Counted from the stretch's first letter, positions 50,009 through 60,598 are shown. The stretch: 64,000 nucleotides of DNA from Prochlorococcus sp. AG-418-K17 (GCA_003214055.1 QCMD01000003.1:1-64000); one strand, 5' to 3'. Notes: generated from the letters alone by a model not told the origin. Translations and numbers: made by a program.

Positions 50009-50836
50009 ATCAAAAAGCTAATTTCTAATTTAAAATTAAGAGTTTTAATAGCACCTCTGGCACTATTAAATTTATCTTCATGTTCATTTGTTTTTGAAAA
50101 CAAAAATTTATCAAAAGAAAAATATGATCGTATTAACAAAGAAATTATAGTTAATTATTCTAAAGCAATTGCAAAAAATCCTGATAATTCTTCCTTTTAT
50201 TTAGGCAGAGGAATTGCCAAACAAAATTATGGTGACTTTAAAGGGGCCATAGATGACTTTAATAATTCATTAAAAATCAATCCAGACGAAAAATTAATCT
50301 TTTATCTAGGAAATGTAAAATTAGAATATGGAGATTTTAAAGGGGCGATAATGGATTATGAGAAGTTAACCTTAATAGAAGATTTTAAAGATGAAATTTT
50401 TTACAATATTGCTTATGCTCAAGCACAAAATTTAAACTATGAAGAAGCTATTAATAATTACTCCAAGTCAATTAAGTACAACCAAAATGATGACTATACT
50501 TATTTAAATCGAGGTAATGCAAAATTTAATAAAAATGATTATCTGGGTTCAGTTGAAGATTTTTCTAAATCATTATCAATTAATAAAAAATCCTTTATAG
50601 CCTTTAATAACAGAGGAGTTAGCAATTTCAAGTTAGGGAAATACCAAAGCGCTATAGAAGATTTTAAAAAATCGCTCAAAATAAATCCTAATAATTACAA
50701 TACGTTATACAATAAGTCACTTTCTCATTATTATTTAAAAGAAAATAAAAAAGCTTGTATTAATTTGAAAAAATCAATCAAGCTTGGTAAGGAAGTTTTT
50801 AAAAATGAATATTTAAAAATATGCGGACAAATTTAA
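50009..50836 (+). CDS. TPR lipoprotein with non-ATG start
   Basis: 275 residues if read from ATC 50009. The frame is open from there and gives a lipoprotein signal: KKLISNLKLRVLIAPLALLN then LSSC, with Cys at the lipobox. It is followed by TPR units such as GRGIAKQNYGDFKGAIDDF and YLNRGNAKFNKNDYLGS and RGVSNFKLGKYQSAIEDF. The nearest ATG in frame (50351) would lose the signal and two TPRs. Either ATC acts as start or the original ATG is mutated. Confidence 0.6.
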   Translation: MKKLISNLKLRVLIAPLALLNLSSCSFVFENKNLSKEKYDRINKEIIVNYSKAIAKNPDNSSFYLGRGIAKQNYGDFKGAIDDFNNSLKINPDEKLIFYLGNVKLEYGDFKGAIMDYEKLTLIEDFKDEIFYNIAYAQAQNLNYEEAINNYSKSIKYNQNDDYTYLNRGNAKFNKNDYLGSVEDFSKSLSINKKSFIAFNNRGVSNFKLGKYQSAIEDFKKSLKINPNNYNTLYNKSLSHYYLKENKKACINLKKSIKLGKEVFKNEYLKICGQI

Positions 50837-50865
50837 TTTACGCATCAAAAAATGAATTACTAAAA

Positions 50866-51201
<336 letters not shown>

Positions 51202-51313
51202 TAAAATTGTAAAAATTTTGTGTATCCTATAAGGGTTATTACCTTATGTAAAGTAGCAAACAAAAATTCTGCGAAGGTTTAACATTCAGTAACATATAGA
51301 TTGATTGATTGAT

Positions 51314-52591
51314 TTATTTATTTATGAATTCCACAATATCTTTTGAAAGTTTTGAACTAATCTCACTTGCAGAAAACTCTGTAAAATGGCTGTAGTCCAA
51401 AAACCAATTAGTAGAGTCTGCTTTTAGTGAATAATCAAGAAAATTTATATTATGATTCTTCATTTCTGTTAATAGAGTTTTTCTATAGTCTTTCTCAACT
51501 AGATACATCTCCCTTTCAAGAATTTCAAGTGGAAAAATTGGATTTCCTATTAAGTGTTTTATCCCAATCAAATATTTATAATTGTTTCCAGTCAATTGAT
51601 CTTCTGATAGAGAATTAAAATAATTTGGAGCATAAACATAAATATATTTACCGTCAAATTTAAGATTACTATTCGCACTTATATTTCTTAATGTAGATTT
51701 AATGGCATAATTTTTGATCTTTTTATATTCTTCAAAATCCAAATTAAATCGATCATTTAAGATCTGTTTAAGATTTTTATTTTCTGAATAAGAATCCATA
51801 ATTATTGTTAACTGTCTTTTCTCGAAAAAACCTGGCTTTGTTTTTTTATTAGACACTAAAGAATCCAAGTAAGAAAGGAAGTTACTGCTAGTTTTTAATG
51901 AATTTATAAATGCATAGAACCCGCTCTTAATATTTCCTAATGAGCTACTTGCTAAAAAATTTATGTATTCAATATTAGTTTTGTTAATCATCATTCCATT
52001 GGCAAAACTATATTTTTTAAATTTGCCATTATTAGAGGTAGATAAGAGTCTTATAAAATTCCAAAAATCTTGAATGCCACCAAAACTCAGAATAAGATCT
52101 GCCGATGGCAAATTATTTGAAAATGGCTCCATATTTAAATATCTAAAAGCTTCGACGTGTTCCTGCCATGTATTAAAGCCAGAATAAGCTGCATTTACAA
52201 GATCAATTGAGGACTCTTTTTTTCGTAAATGTTTCTCTAATTGACTAGCAAAAGTTTTATCATTATTGAAACCATAAAGTCCTTCCCCCATCGCTACGCT
52301 GTTGCCAAGAAGCAAAATACCATAAGTATTTTTAAATTTATTATTTGTCTCATATGGAGTCTTAATAAATCCATTTCTATCACAAATTAAGAAATCTTTA
52401 TTTTTGGGATTAACATCATTTCCATCACAATTCTTTCTCCAACCAGTAAGAGCATCATATTTTGTTTCACTAGCAAATTTATTATTTGATTTATTTAAAA
52501 ATAAAAAAGTAATTTCTAATATAAAAATGATTAAAGGAAAAAATAAAATCGTATAAACGAAAATTTTCATAATTTCACTTCTACTCTTCAT
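51314..52591 (-). CDS. SGNH/GDSL-like hydrolase, membrane anchored
   Basis: 425 residues. N-terminal membrane helix (IFVYTILFFPLIIFILEITF), then SGNH block I ILLLGNSVAMGEGL with Ser98 (GNS in place of GDS), ILSFGGIQDFWNF as block III-like, and DYSHFTEF near the end with Asp399 and His402, the usual catalytic pair. It probably removes or adds acyl groups on a surface glycan. The second Met (residue 8) is an alternative start. Confidence 0.7.
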   Translation of the reverse strand: MKSRSEIMKIFVYTILFFPLIIFILEITFLFLNKSNNKFASETKYDALTGWRKNCDGNDVNPKNKDFLICDRNGFIKTPYETNNKFKNTYGILLLGNSVAMGEGLYGFNNDKTFASQLEKHLRKKESSIDLVNAAYSGFNTWQEHVEAFRYLNMEPFSNNLPSADLILSFGGIQDFWNFIRLLSTSNNGKFKKYSFANGMMINKTNIEYINFLASSSLGNIKSGFYAFINSLKTSSNFLSYLDSLVSNKKTKPGFFEKRQLTIIMDSYSENKNLKQILNDRFNLDFEEYKKIKNYAIKSTLRNISANSNLKFDGKYIYVYAPNYFNSLSEDQLTGNNYKYLIGIKHLIGNPIFPLEILEREMYLVEKDYRKTLLTEMKNHNINFLDYSLKADSTNWFLDYSHFTEFSASEISSKLSKDIVEFINK

Positions 52592-52710
52592 AAAAAATAA
52601 TATATTTCTAAATACATGTTAAAAATAAAAATCTGATCTTTCAATTTAAAAAATATTTTCTTTTTATAAAATAATCACTTAACTAAATTCTAGATATTAT
52701 CTAGGTAAAA

Positions 52711-52875
52711 TTAAATTGCAATATATGTAAAAGGGACAATAACTTGTACGACGCTTATTATTAAAATAATAATGATTGCTAATAAGATTGCTGTTATTAA
52801 GGCAGCCTGAACAGGGGAAGCATTTTTCCAGGCAGAAAAGATTATATGTTTTAAAAGTCGAAAAAAATTAAGCAT
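52711..52875 (-). CDS. Small membrane protein near carbamoyltransferase
   Basis: 54 residues: MLNFFRLLKHIIFSAWKNAS then a helix ALITAILLAIIIILIISVVQ. It starts 1 bp after the carbamoyltransferase stop on the same strand. The build resembles the small SxtN/DUF5989-type proteins often beside such genes, but this is uncertain. Confidence 0.5.
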   Translation of the reverse strand: MLNFFRLLKHIIFSAWKNASPVQAALITAILLAIIIILIISVVQVIVPFTYIAI

Positions 52876-52876
52876 A

Positions 52877-54622
52877 TTAATAAATAGAATTTTTCTTAGC
52901 TAACAATCCGAAGTCAGTTAAAAGGTAAACTAATGAAGTCCTTGCACAAACCATAAGTCCATCGATAAGATCAAAACATGTTGGGTCTCCGCTTACATTT
53001 AAGGAGGAATTAGCCAGGATTTCAATATTAAATTTTTCTAACTTAGAGAGTAACTTTTCCAAGCAAGAATTTTTCTCGACGATCTGAATGCGTGCTGTGC
53101 CATCAACATGAGTTGTAGGAAACTCTAAAGAAATATTATCATCAATACATTTACAAGTTGCACTCATTGATTTGTAGCACTCATAAAGTTCTGGTCTCAA
53201 TTGATAATATTTTTTTGCGATTTCATATTTCATTGCAGGTGCGGTAGGTCTAAAAGAGCTCCTATTTTTAATAACAGTATTTAATTTTTTTACTGTATCT
53301 TTATTTCTTCCATCACATATGAGGGATCTATTTCCTAGTGCTCTTGGGCCTGTCTCACTACTAGATACAATTGTCCCAATAATTTCACCTGAACCTATAA
53401 GTTCCGCAGCTTTTGAAAAAGCATCATCTTCATTATCTGCTAAAACATCAAAATGATCATTAATAATTTTCTCTGTGAGAAATTTATCATTTCTTTTTTC
53501 TATAACTGAAGGGAATAAAGAAGGTTTAGAAATATTTAGGCTATTTTGCAAATTCGACTTTATGTAACAAAAGAAGGCTGCTCCAATAGCACAACCAGAA
53601 TCTCCGGGACTTGGAGGAATAATTATTTCATCTACAAAAGGCAATTGTGCAAGTCTATCAATTGAAGCAGAGTTCAAAGAAACTCCACCTGAGAAAAGAA
53701 ATCTTTTAGAGCTTGTTAAATTATGTGCATGAGTAAAAATTTTGATCAGCAGATTAACAATTAAATCTTGAGCTCCTCTAGCTATATCTGCATATCTTTG
53801 AAAATCTTTATCTCCAGCAACAAGTGGGAAAAATGGATTCCGAGCAGGGCCTAATAAATCCTCTAACTTTCTACTGTATGAGTTTGATGTTGATATATGA
53901 TAATCAAAATAGCTCATATCCGAAAGTAATTTATTTGAATTGGGATCCCATTTCATAAGATTGCTAACTAATTTTGCTGATTCGCTATTGGAGTCTCCAA
54001 AAGCTGACAAGCCCATAACTTTATATTCACCTTCATTTATGGAGAATCCCAAATAATCAGTAATAGAGGAATAGAAAAGTCCTAGTGATATAGGATAAGG
54101 GCAATTCCACAACTCATTGATCTCAGTTGGGTCAACTACTAGGCTTATTGAAGCAGTACTTCTATCTCCAAATCCATCAATAACTACAGAGCAAATATCT
54201 TTCTTAGAATTAGAATATGAGAGAGCTGTAAGTGAATGTGATAAATGATGATCAGAATAGATTAATTTAGTTTCTAAACCTTTAAATTCTTTTGCAAAAT
54301 CTAAGTAGCAAGAGACAGATGAGCGATTAAAATTGCGAAACTGATGAGCAAGTAGAGGAAGACTTCTTGGCATATTTAATGAGGCTTCTTTAACAGTGTG
54401 AAGGAAAGCACTTAACGGTCTTTCATAAAATGCAACTCTCTCAATATCCTTTATTTTGAGATTGTTTGAGTTTAGTAATTTTTTTATTGCTCTTCGGGGG
54501 AATGATTTATCACCTTTAATTCTGCTTAAAGACTCTTCTCTGTAGTAATCAATGAGGACTCCATTTTTGTCGACTAATGCAGCCGCAGATTCATGATTAT
54601 ATCCAGAAACACCAATAAACAT
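52877..54622 (-). CDS. NodU/CmcH-type carbamoyltransferase
   Basis: 581 residues. MFIGVSGYNHESAAALVDKN, LIYSDHHLSHSLTALSYS and CSVVIDGFGDRSTAS are the N-terminal Kae1-like domain motifs; IVSSSETGPRALGNRSLICD then SFRPTAPAM mark the C-terminal YrdC-like part. It transfers carbamoyl from carbamoyl phosphate to a hydroxyl on a sugar or small molecule. Lies near an SGNH-type protein, consistent with glycan tailoring. Confidence 0.93.
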   Translation of the reverse strand: MFIGVSGYNHESAAALVDKNGVLIDYYREESLSRIKGDKSFPRRAIKKLLNSNNLKIKDIERVAFYERPLSAFLHTVKEASLNMPRSLPLLAHQFRNFNRSSVSCYLDFAKEFKGLETKLIYSDHHLSHSLTALSYSNSKKDICSVVIDGFGDRSTASISLVVDPTEINELWNCPYPISLGLFYSSITDYLGFSINEGEYKVMGLSAFGDSNSESAKLVSNLMKWDPNSNKLLSDMSYFDYHISTSNSYSRKLEDLLGPARNPFFPLVAGDKDFQRYADIARGAQDLIVNLLIKIFTHAHNLTSSKRFLFSGGVSLNSASIDRLAQLPFVDEIIIPPSPGDSGCAIGAAFFCYIKSNLQNSLNISKPSLFPSVIEKRNDKFLTEKIINDHFDVLADNEDDAFSKAAELIGSGEIIGTIVSSSETGPRALGNRSLICDGRNKDTVKKLNTVIKNRSSFRPTAPAMKYEIAKKYYQLRPELYECYKSMSATCKCIDDNISLEFPTTHVDGTARIQIVEKNSCLEKLLSKLEKFNIEILANSSLNVSGDPTCFDLIDGLMVCARTSLVYLLTDFGLLAKKNSIY

Positions 54623-54646
54623 CTTTAAAAAATTTTTTAATAAACT

Positions 54647-55360
54647 TTAGAGGATTGAATAAGATGAGATATCCATAAGATTTTTGCCCTCTCTTTTAAA
54701 TTCAATTAAATTCAATCTTCTTGCCATAATTCCAGCTATAAAAGCCAATCCTTTATAAAGAGGTGTAAGAACTCTGTCTAAAAATTTTAAATTTGCATCA
54801 TATATTTTTCTTCCTTTGTTTTGAAGAGTCTCTCTACAACGATAAATCGCAAGCTGCCAAGGCTGTAAAGCAGGGTAGGAGTTTAAGAAATACTTTTTAG
54901 CCATCCCATGATGACGCAATTCATCCATCATAATGCTAGAGATTTTATTACCCTCGTCAGTACCTGGACCAACTAAATTTAATATTTTTTCAAAAGATGA
55001 TTTTGCTAAAAGTTCGTTTGTATAAACAAAAGCTATGAAGTCTTTTAATTTCATCGTATCAATCAGAAAGCCTTTATTAGATACATATCCCTTTGAAATT
55101 AATGAAGGAGGGGTAAATCTGAATTCTCTAGCTTTTTCTGTAGATACTTTCTTTGCTCTTTGAGAAAGCATTTTAAAAAAACATTTCGCATGACTATATT
55201 CATCTTTGGCGTGCATAAAATAACCAAATGCTTGCTTTGGGTTGTCAGTGTTTTTACATGCTGCAAGCATTTCTAAGGCGGAGGCTAGTTCAGCATGCGC
55301 CGTTTCATGAAAAACAGGTAGTTGAGAAGACATATTTTCCATACTATTAACTCTAAACAT
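54647..55360 (-). CDS. Ferritin-like diiron protein
   Basis: 237 residues with four-helix diiron ligands: HETAHAELASALE (Glu19, His22), DEYSHAKCFF (Glu54, His57), TNELLAKSSFEKI and MMDELRHHGMAKKYF. That is the E..ExxH..E..ExxH arrangement. May be an oxidase or iron-binding protein. Overlaps the end of ychF by 8 bp, so translational coupling is possible. Start could be the first or a later Met. Confidence 0.75.
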   Translation of the reverse strand: MFRVNSMENMSSQLPVFHETAHAELASALEMLAACKNTDNPKQAFGYFMHAKDEYSHAKCFFKMLSQRAKKVSTEKAREFRFTPPSLISKGYVSNKGFLIDTMKLKDFIAFVYTNELLAKSSFEKILNLVGPGTDEGNKISSIMMDELRHHGMAKKYFLNSYPALQPWQLAIYRCRETLQNKGRKIYDANLKFLDRVLTPLYKGLAFIAGIMARRLNLIEFKREGKNLMDISSYSIL

Positions 55361-56444
55361 TGAATAAGAACTCCATTACGTCTCCCTCATTAACAATATA
55401 TTCCTTACCCTCGCTTCTAAGTAATCCTTTATTTTTTGCGCTAATTATTGAACCTGAATCTATTAAGTTTTGATATGAAATTGTCTGAGCCCTGATAAAA
55501 CCTTTTTCAAAATCAGTATGAATCACCCCTGCTGCTTGTGGTGCAGTCATTCCATCTTTTATTGTCCAAGCTTTTGTCTCTTTTTCTCCAGTAGTGAAAT
55601 AAGTTTTTAAACCTAGCAATTTATAAGTTGATCTAATTAAAGAACTTAATCCCCCTTCTTCCACTCCTAAGCCCATCAGGTAGTCTTTTTTATCTTGGGT
55701 TTCTAACTCGATTAATTCAGATTCTACTTGCGCGGATATTTTAATACATTCTGTATTTTCATTACTTGCAAAACTCTGAACTTTTACTGAGAAATCATTA
55801 CCTTCAGCTAAATCATTTTCATTCAAATTTGTTGCATAAATTATTGGTTTTGCAGTTAGGAAGCCTAATTGCTTAATTATGGAATTTTCTTCTTCATTCA
55901 GAGAAATTGATCTTACTGAGAGTCCTTTCTGTAACTCTTCTTCAATTTTTTCTAATAAAGAATCTTCTTTTAATGCCTCTTTACTCGTTTTAACCTGTTT
56001 TTTAATTCTCTCTCTTCTTTTTTGAAGTTGGGATAAATCAGCTAAATTCAATTCCAAATTAATAACTTCAATATCATCTATAGGATCTACCTTCCCGGAA
56101 ACATGAATTACTTCACTATCTTCAAAGCATCTTACAACATGTACTATTGCATCAACCTCCCTTATATTTGATAAAAATTTATTTCCCAAACCTTCTCCTT
56201 TACTGGCTCCTTTTACAAGACCTGCAATATCTACAAACTCAATTTTTGTTGGAATAATATTTTGGCTTGAACTTAAATTACCTAATTCTTGCAATCTTTG
56301 ATCTGGGACTGAAACTATACCTTTATTTGGTTCAATGGTACAAAAGGGGAAATTAGCCGCTTGGGCTTTAGCATTTTCTACAAGTGCATTAAATAAAGTT
56401 GATTTTCCAACATTTGGTAATCCAATAATACCGGCTTTTAACAT
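55353..56444 (-). CDS. ychF: Ribosome-binding ATPase YchF
   Basis: 363 residues. MLKAGIIGLPNVGKSTLFNA (P-loop), NFPFCTIEPNKGIV, VDIAGLVKGASKGEGLGNKF, YATNLNENDLA and the TGS-like C-terminus TGEKETKAWTIKDGMTAPQA confirm YchF/OLA1, a universal Obg-family ATPase. Full length. Confidence 0.98.
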   Translation of the reverse strand: MLKAGIIGLPNVGKSTLFNALVENAKAQAANFPFCTIEPNKGIVSVPDQRLQELGNLSSSQNIIPTKIEFVDIAGLVKGASKGEGLGNKFLSNIREVDAIVHVVRCFEDSEVIHVSGKVDPIDDIEVINLELNLADLSQLQKRRERIKKQVKTSKEALKEDSLLEKIEEELQKGLSVRSISLNEEENSIIKQLGFLTAKPIIYATNLNENDLAEGNDFSVKVQSFASNENTECIKISAQVESELIELETQDKKDYLMGLGVEEGGLSSLIRSTYKLLGLKTYFTTGEKETKAWTIKDGMTAPQAAGVIHTDFEKGFIRAQTISYQNLIDSGSIISAKNKGLLRSEGKEYIVNEGDVMEFLFNV

Positions 56445-56574
56445 TTGAAAAAATTAATGGGAAAATTTTCAAGAAAACATCTTCTTGTAATATAGTATTT
56501 ACTTAACCAATCTTGGATAAGTTAATTATAATCGTCTTGATTATTTATTTAGTTCCTAAATATTCTCTAGTTAA

Positions 56575-57648
56575 TTGTTTTCAAAAGGAATGCTTGATTT
56601 AATTAAAAAAAATATAAATTTAAGAAGTGGAATTATATTGCTTTTCCTAACAATATTTTTCGTTTTTATAAATCCCTTTAAGAAAAATAAATCAAAAGAT
56701 ATTTCTGATTATGTAGTTCAAGTTCAAAAAGGAATCCTCTCCGATTCAATTAATACTAGTGGTGAAGTAAAAGCAATCAAAACAAGCAATATTGGGCCAA
56801 GGAAGCCTGGTGTAATTAAAGTAATTAATGTAGCCGAAGGAGATCTTGTAGAGAAAGATCAGGTTTTAGCTTCTCTTGATGATGAAGAGTTTATATATAA
56901 AATTGAAGAACTTGAATTAAGTGTAGAAAAACAAAAATCTGAATTTTTAAGAAGGGAATTTTTATATCAAGAAGGAGCAATAAGCAAAGAAGATTACGAA
57001 AACTACGAAAATAACTACAAAATTAGTAAAACGAAACTTAATGATGCAAAAGCTGAAAAAAGTTTCTATCTAATTAAAGCCCCTTATCGAGGAAAGATAA
57101 CTGCAAAATATGCTGAGATAGGATCTTATGTCACACCAAGTACAAACTTAAGTTCAGACCCTAAAACCAAAAACTTTATTTTTGAACTATCAGAGGGCCT
57201 AGAAATTGTTGCTAAAGTTCCTGAGAGTGACATTGGCAGAATAAAAACAGGTCAAGAAGCCTCAGTAAGAATTGAGGCTTATCCCTCAAAAAAATATAGT
57301 GCCATAGTTAAAAAAATAGCTACAAGAGCTGTAAAAGATAATAATGTAACCTCATTCGAAGTAACTTTAAATTTTAAAGATATTTCTGAAGAAATTAAAA
57401 TTGGAATGACTGCAGATCTTGAATTTAGAGTCGAAGGTAATGAAGAAAAAATCTTAGTACCAACAGTTTCTATTGTCACTGAAAAAGGTGAAAAAGGAAT
57501 TTTGAAAGTTGATAAAAACAATTCTCCCAAATTTGAAAAAATCGAAATTGGTATTAGTAGTGGAAATAAAACTTCAGTCATTGATGGATTAGAACCTGGA
57601 GAGCAGATCTTTATTGATATTCCACCTTGGGCTAAGAAGAGAAAATGA
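56575..57648 (+). CDS. HlyD/RND-type membrane fusion protein
   Basis: 357 residues (TTG 56575 or ATG 56590). Membrane anchor SGIILLFLTIFFVFINPF, then the barrel-sandwich lipoyl half GEVKAIKTSNIGPRKPGVIK, a coiled coil, YLIKAPYRGKITAKYAEIG, and a beta-barrel domain with IGMTADLEFRVEGNEEK. It is an adaptor for an ABC or RND exporter; no partner gene is adjacent. The stop overlaps the polA start (ATGA). Confidence 0.88.
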   Translation: MFSKGMLDLIKKNINLRSGIILLFLTIFFVFINPFKKNKSKDISDYVVQVQKGILSDSINTSGEVKAIKTSNIGPRKPGVIKVINVAEGDLVEKDQVLASLDDEEFIYKIEELELSVEKQKSEFLRREFLYQEGAISKEDYENYENNYKISKTKLNDAKAEKSFYLIKAPYRGKITAKYAEIGSYVTPSTNLSSDPKTKNFIFELSEGLEIVAKVPESDIGRIKTGQEASVRIEAYPSKKYSAIVKKIATRAVKDNNVTSFEVTLNFKDISEEIKIGMTADLEFRVEGNEEKILVPTVSIVTEKGEKGILKVDKNNSPKFEKIEIGISSGNKTSVIDGLEPGEQIFIDIPPWAKKRK

Positions 57649-60575
57649 GTTTAAAATCTGAAAACTCCAAAAAACCAATTTTACTTTTAGTCGATGGTCA
57701 CTCACTTGCTTTTAGAAGCTTCTATGCATTTAGCAAAGGGATTGATGGAGGTTTAACTACCAAAGAGGGATTCCCAACAAGTGTCACTTATGGATTCCTA
57801 AAAAGTCTTCTGGATAATTGCAAAAATATTAGTCCCGAGGGTGTTTGTATTACGTTTGATACCGAAAAACCAACTTTCAGACATGAATTAGATCCAAATT
57901 ATAAGGCCAACAGAGATGTGGCACCAGATGTTTTTTTTCAGGATATTGAACAACTAGAAATCATCTTAGAAGAAAGCCTTAATTTACCAATTTTTAAATC
58001 TCCAGGATACGAAGCAGATGATCTCCTAGGGACAATTGCAAATGATGCTTCTTCTAAAGGATGGTGCGTGAATATTCTTTCTGGAGATAGGGACTTATTT
58101 CAATTAGTAGATGATCAAAAAGATATTTATGTACTTTATATGGGTGGTGGTCCATATGCGAAAAGTGGAAATCCAACTCTTATGAATGAAAATGGAGTAA
58201 AAGAAAAATTAGGTGTTGCGCCAGAAAGAGTAGTTGATCTTAAAGCCCTAACTGGTGATAGTTCTGATAATATTCCAGGTATTAAAGGGGTAGGTCCAAA
58301 AACTGCAATTAATCTACTAAAAGAGAACGACACGCTTGATGGAATCTATCAGGCTTTGGACAAGATTCAGCAAAACAACGATAAGAAATATAAAGGATTC
58401 ATCAAAGGTTCAGTTATAGAAAAGCTAAGAAACGATAAACATAATGCTTTTCTTTCCAGAGATTTAGCAAAAATAAATACTGAGGTGCCTTTAATTTTAA
58501 GTAACGGTTATGAATTAAAAAATATAAATCAAGAACTACTTTCAGAGTCACTGAAAAAATTAGAACTATCAACACTACTTAGACAAATTGATATTTTCAA
58601 CTCAACTTTCAGCAAAGGTGGTTTTGACAAAAACAATGTGGCTAAAGAGGAGGGGAAGGCACCAAAAGTCTCCAGTAAAAATGAATTAGAAAATAGTGAA
58701 AATAAAATCCCTAAAATTAAGGTAACTGTTGTAAATGATTTCGAATTACTTGATAAATTAATTGAAAGATTAGACAAGACTAATCAAATAGTTTCTTTAG
58801 ATACAGAGACCAATAGTTTGAATCCAATCGATGCGGAACTTGTTGGGATAGGGTTATGTCTTGGAGAAGAAAATGATGATTTATTTTATATACCTCTTGG
58901 TCATCAAATAAAAAAGGAAACCTCCAATCAATTATCAATAGAAGATGTTTTCTCAAAGCTAAGAAATTGGATAGAAGATCCAAAAAAAGAAAAGGCACTC
59001 CAAAATTCAAAATTTGATAGGCAAATATTTTTTAATCATGGACTTGATCTTAAAGGCGTAACCTTTGACACCTTGTTAGCAGACTACCTTCTTAATAATC
59101 AGGAGAAACATGGGTTAAGTGAAATTAGTTTTAGATTATTTGGATTTAAGCCTCCTTCATTTAAGGAGACAGTTAGAAAAAATAAAGATTTTTCATTTGT
59201 TGATATTGATGAAGCAAGTATTTACTGCGGTTATGATGTTTTTCTAACTTTTAAGATTGTCAAAATTTTTAAAGAAAGTTTTTCAAAGGAAAAAGATGAA
59301 TTAATCAAATTGTTCGAAGAAATCGAGCTGCCTTTAGAGCCGGTATTGTCCCAAATGGAAATGAATGGCATAACCATCGACATCCCTTATTTGGAAAAAC
59401 TCTCAAAAGAATTAAAAAGTACATTAGAAGATATTGAAAGTAAAGTTTATGAGTTAGCAGAGGAGAGTTTCAATCTATCTTCACCAAAACAACTTGGTGA
59501 GATCTTGTTTGAAAAATTAAATTTGGATAAGAAAAAATCACGTAAAACAAAAACAGGATGGAGTACAGATGCAGTAGTTCTGGAAAGATTAGTCGACGAA
59601 CATGAAATAATACAACATTTAATAAAACATAGAACTCTTAGCAAATTACTTAGCACGTATATTGATGCTCTTCCAAATCTTATTAACGAAAAGACAGGAA
59701 GAGTTCATACAAACTTTAATCAAGCTGCTACAGCGACTGGGAGACTAAGTAGTAGCAATCCTAATCTTCAAAATATCCCGGTTAGGACTGAATTTAGTAG
59801 GAGAATCAGAAAAGCATTCTTACCTGAAAAAAATTGGAAACTTTTATCAGCTGATTATTCTCAGATCGAATTAAGAATACTCGCTCACTTAGCGGATGAA
59901 GAAATACTAATAAATGCATTTCATAAAAATGATGACATTCATTCTTTGACTGCAAGATTAATTTTTGAGAAAGAAGAAATTTCTTCTGATGAGAGGAGAG
60001 TTGGGAAAACAATAAATTTCGGAGTTATCTATGGTATGGGGATAAAAAAGTTTGCCCGTTCAACAGGAGTAAGTACTCCAGAAGCAAAAGAATTCCTAAT
60101 AAAATACAAAGAAAGATATTCAAAAATTTTCAAATTTCTTGAACTTCAAGAAAGGCTTGCCTTATCAAAAGGTTATGTAAAAACAATTTTTGGTCGAAAA
60201 AGAGAATTTAAGTTTGATAAAAATGGACTTGGAAGACTAATAGGAAAAGATCCTTACGAAATTGACTTGCAATCCGCAAGAAGAGCTGGCATGGAAGCAC
60301 AATCACTAAGAGCCGCAGCTAATGCCCCAATTCAGGGTTCAAGTGCAGATATTATTAAAATTGCAATGGTTCAACTAAATAAAAAATTCATAGAAATGAA
60401 TGTTCCAGCAAAAATGCTTTTACAAGTACATGATGAATTATTGTTTGAAGTTGAACCAGATTCTTTGGAAATTACGACGAAATTAGTAAAGAAGACTATG
60501 GAAGATTGTGTAAAATTAAATGTGCCTCTTTTAGTTGATATTGGAATTGGAGAAAATTGGATGGAGACAAAATAA
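57645..60575 (+). CDS. polA: DNA polymerase I
   Basis: 976 residues. 5'-nuclease domain (LLLVDGHSLAFRSFYAFSKG, YEADDLLGTIAN, GDSSDNIPGIKGVGPKTAI), a 3'-5' exonuclease domain with SLDTETNSLNPI, and the polymerase with SADYSQIELRILAHL, GKTINFGVIYGMGIKKFAR and LQVHDELLFEVE. Repair and primer removal. Starts inside the previous stop (ATGA). Confidence 0.98.
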   Translation: MSLKSENSKKPILLLVDGHSLAFRSFYAFSKGIDGGLTTKEGFPTSVTYGFLKSLLDNCKNISPEGVCITFDTEKPTFRHELDPNYKANRDVAPDVFFQDIEQLEIILEESLNLPIFKSPGYEADDLLGTIANDASSKGWCVNILSGDRDLFQLVDDQKDIYVLYMGGGPYAKSGNPTLMNENGVKEKLGVAPERVVDLKALTGDSSDNIPGIKGVGPKTAINLLKENDTLDGIYQALDKIQQNNDKKYKGFIKGSVIEKLRNDKHNAFLSRDLAKINTEVPLILSNGYELKNINQELLSESLKKLELSTLLRQIDIFNSTFSKGGFDKNNVAKEEGKAPKVSSKNELENSENKIPKIKVTVVNDFELLDKLIERLDKTNQIVSLDTETNSLNPIDAELVGIGLCLGEENDDLFYIPLGHQIKKETSNQLSIEDVFSKLRNWIEDPKKEKALQNSKFDRQIFFNHGLDLKGVTFDTLLADYLLNNQEKHGLSEISFRLFGFKPPSFKETVRKNKDFSFVDIDEASIYCGYDVFLTFKIVKIFKESFSKEKDELIKLFEEIELPLEPVLSQMEMNGITIDIPYLEKLSKELKSTLEDIESKVYELAEESFNLSSPKQLGEILFEKLNLDKKKSRKTKTGWSTDAVVLERLVDEHEIIQHLIKHRTLSKLLSTYIDALPNLINEKTGRVHTNFNQAATATGRLSSSNPNLQNIPVRTEFSRRIRKAFLPEKNWKLLSADYSQIELRILAHLADEEILINAFHKNDDIHSLTARLIFEKEEISSDERRVGKTINFGVIYGMGIKKFARSTGVSTPEAKEFLIKYKERYSKIFKFLELQERLALSKGYVKTIFGRKREFKFDKNGLGRLIGKDPYEIDLQSARRAGMEAQSLRAAANAPIQGSSADIIKIAMVQLNKKFIEMNVPAKMLLQVHDELLFEVEPDSLEITTKLVKKTMEDCVKLNVPLLVDIGIGENWMETK

Positions 60576-60598
60576 ACCCATGAAATACTTGTTTTAAG

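Noticed and set aside
57279-59656. Several open frames on the minus strand opposite the fusion protein and polA
   Set aside because: They are shadows of strongly conserved genes on the plus strand with no start signals of their own.
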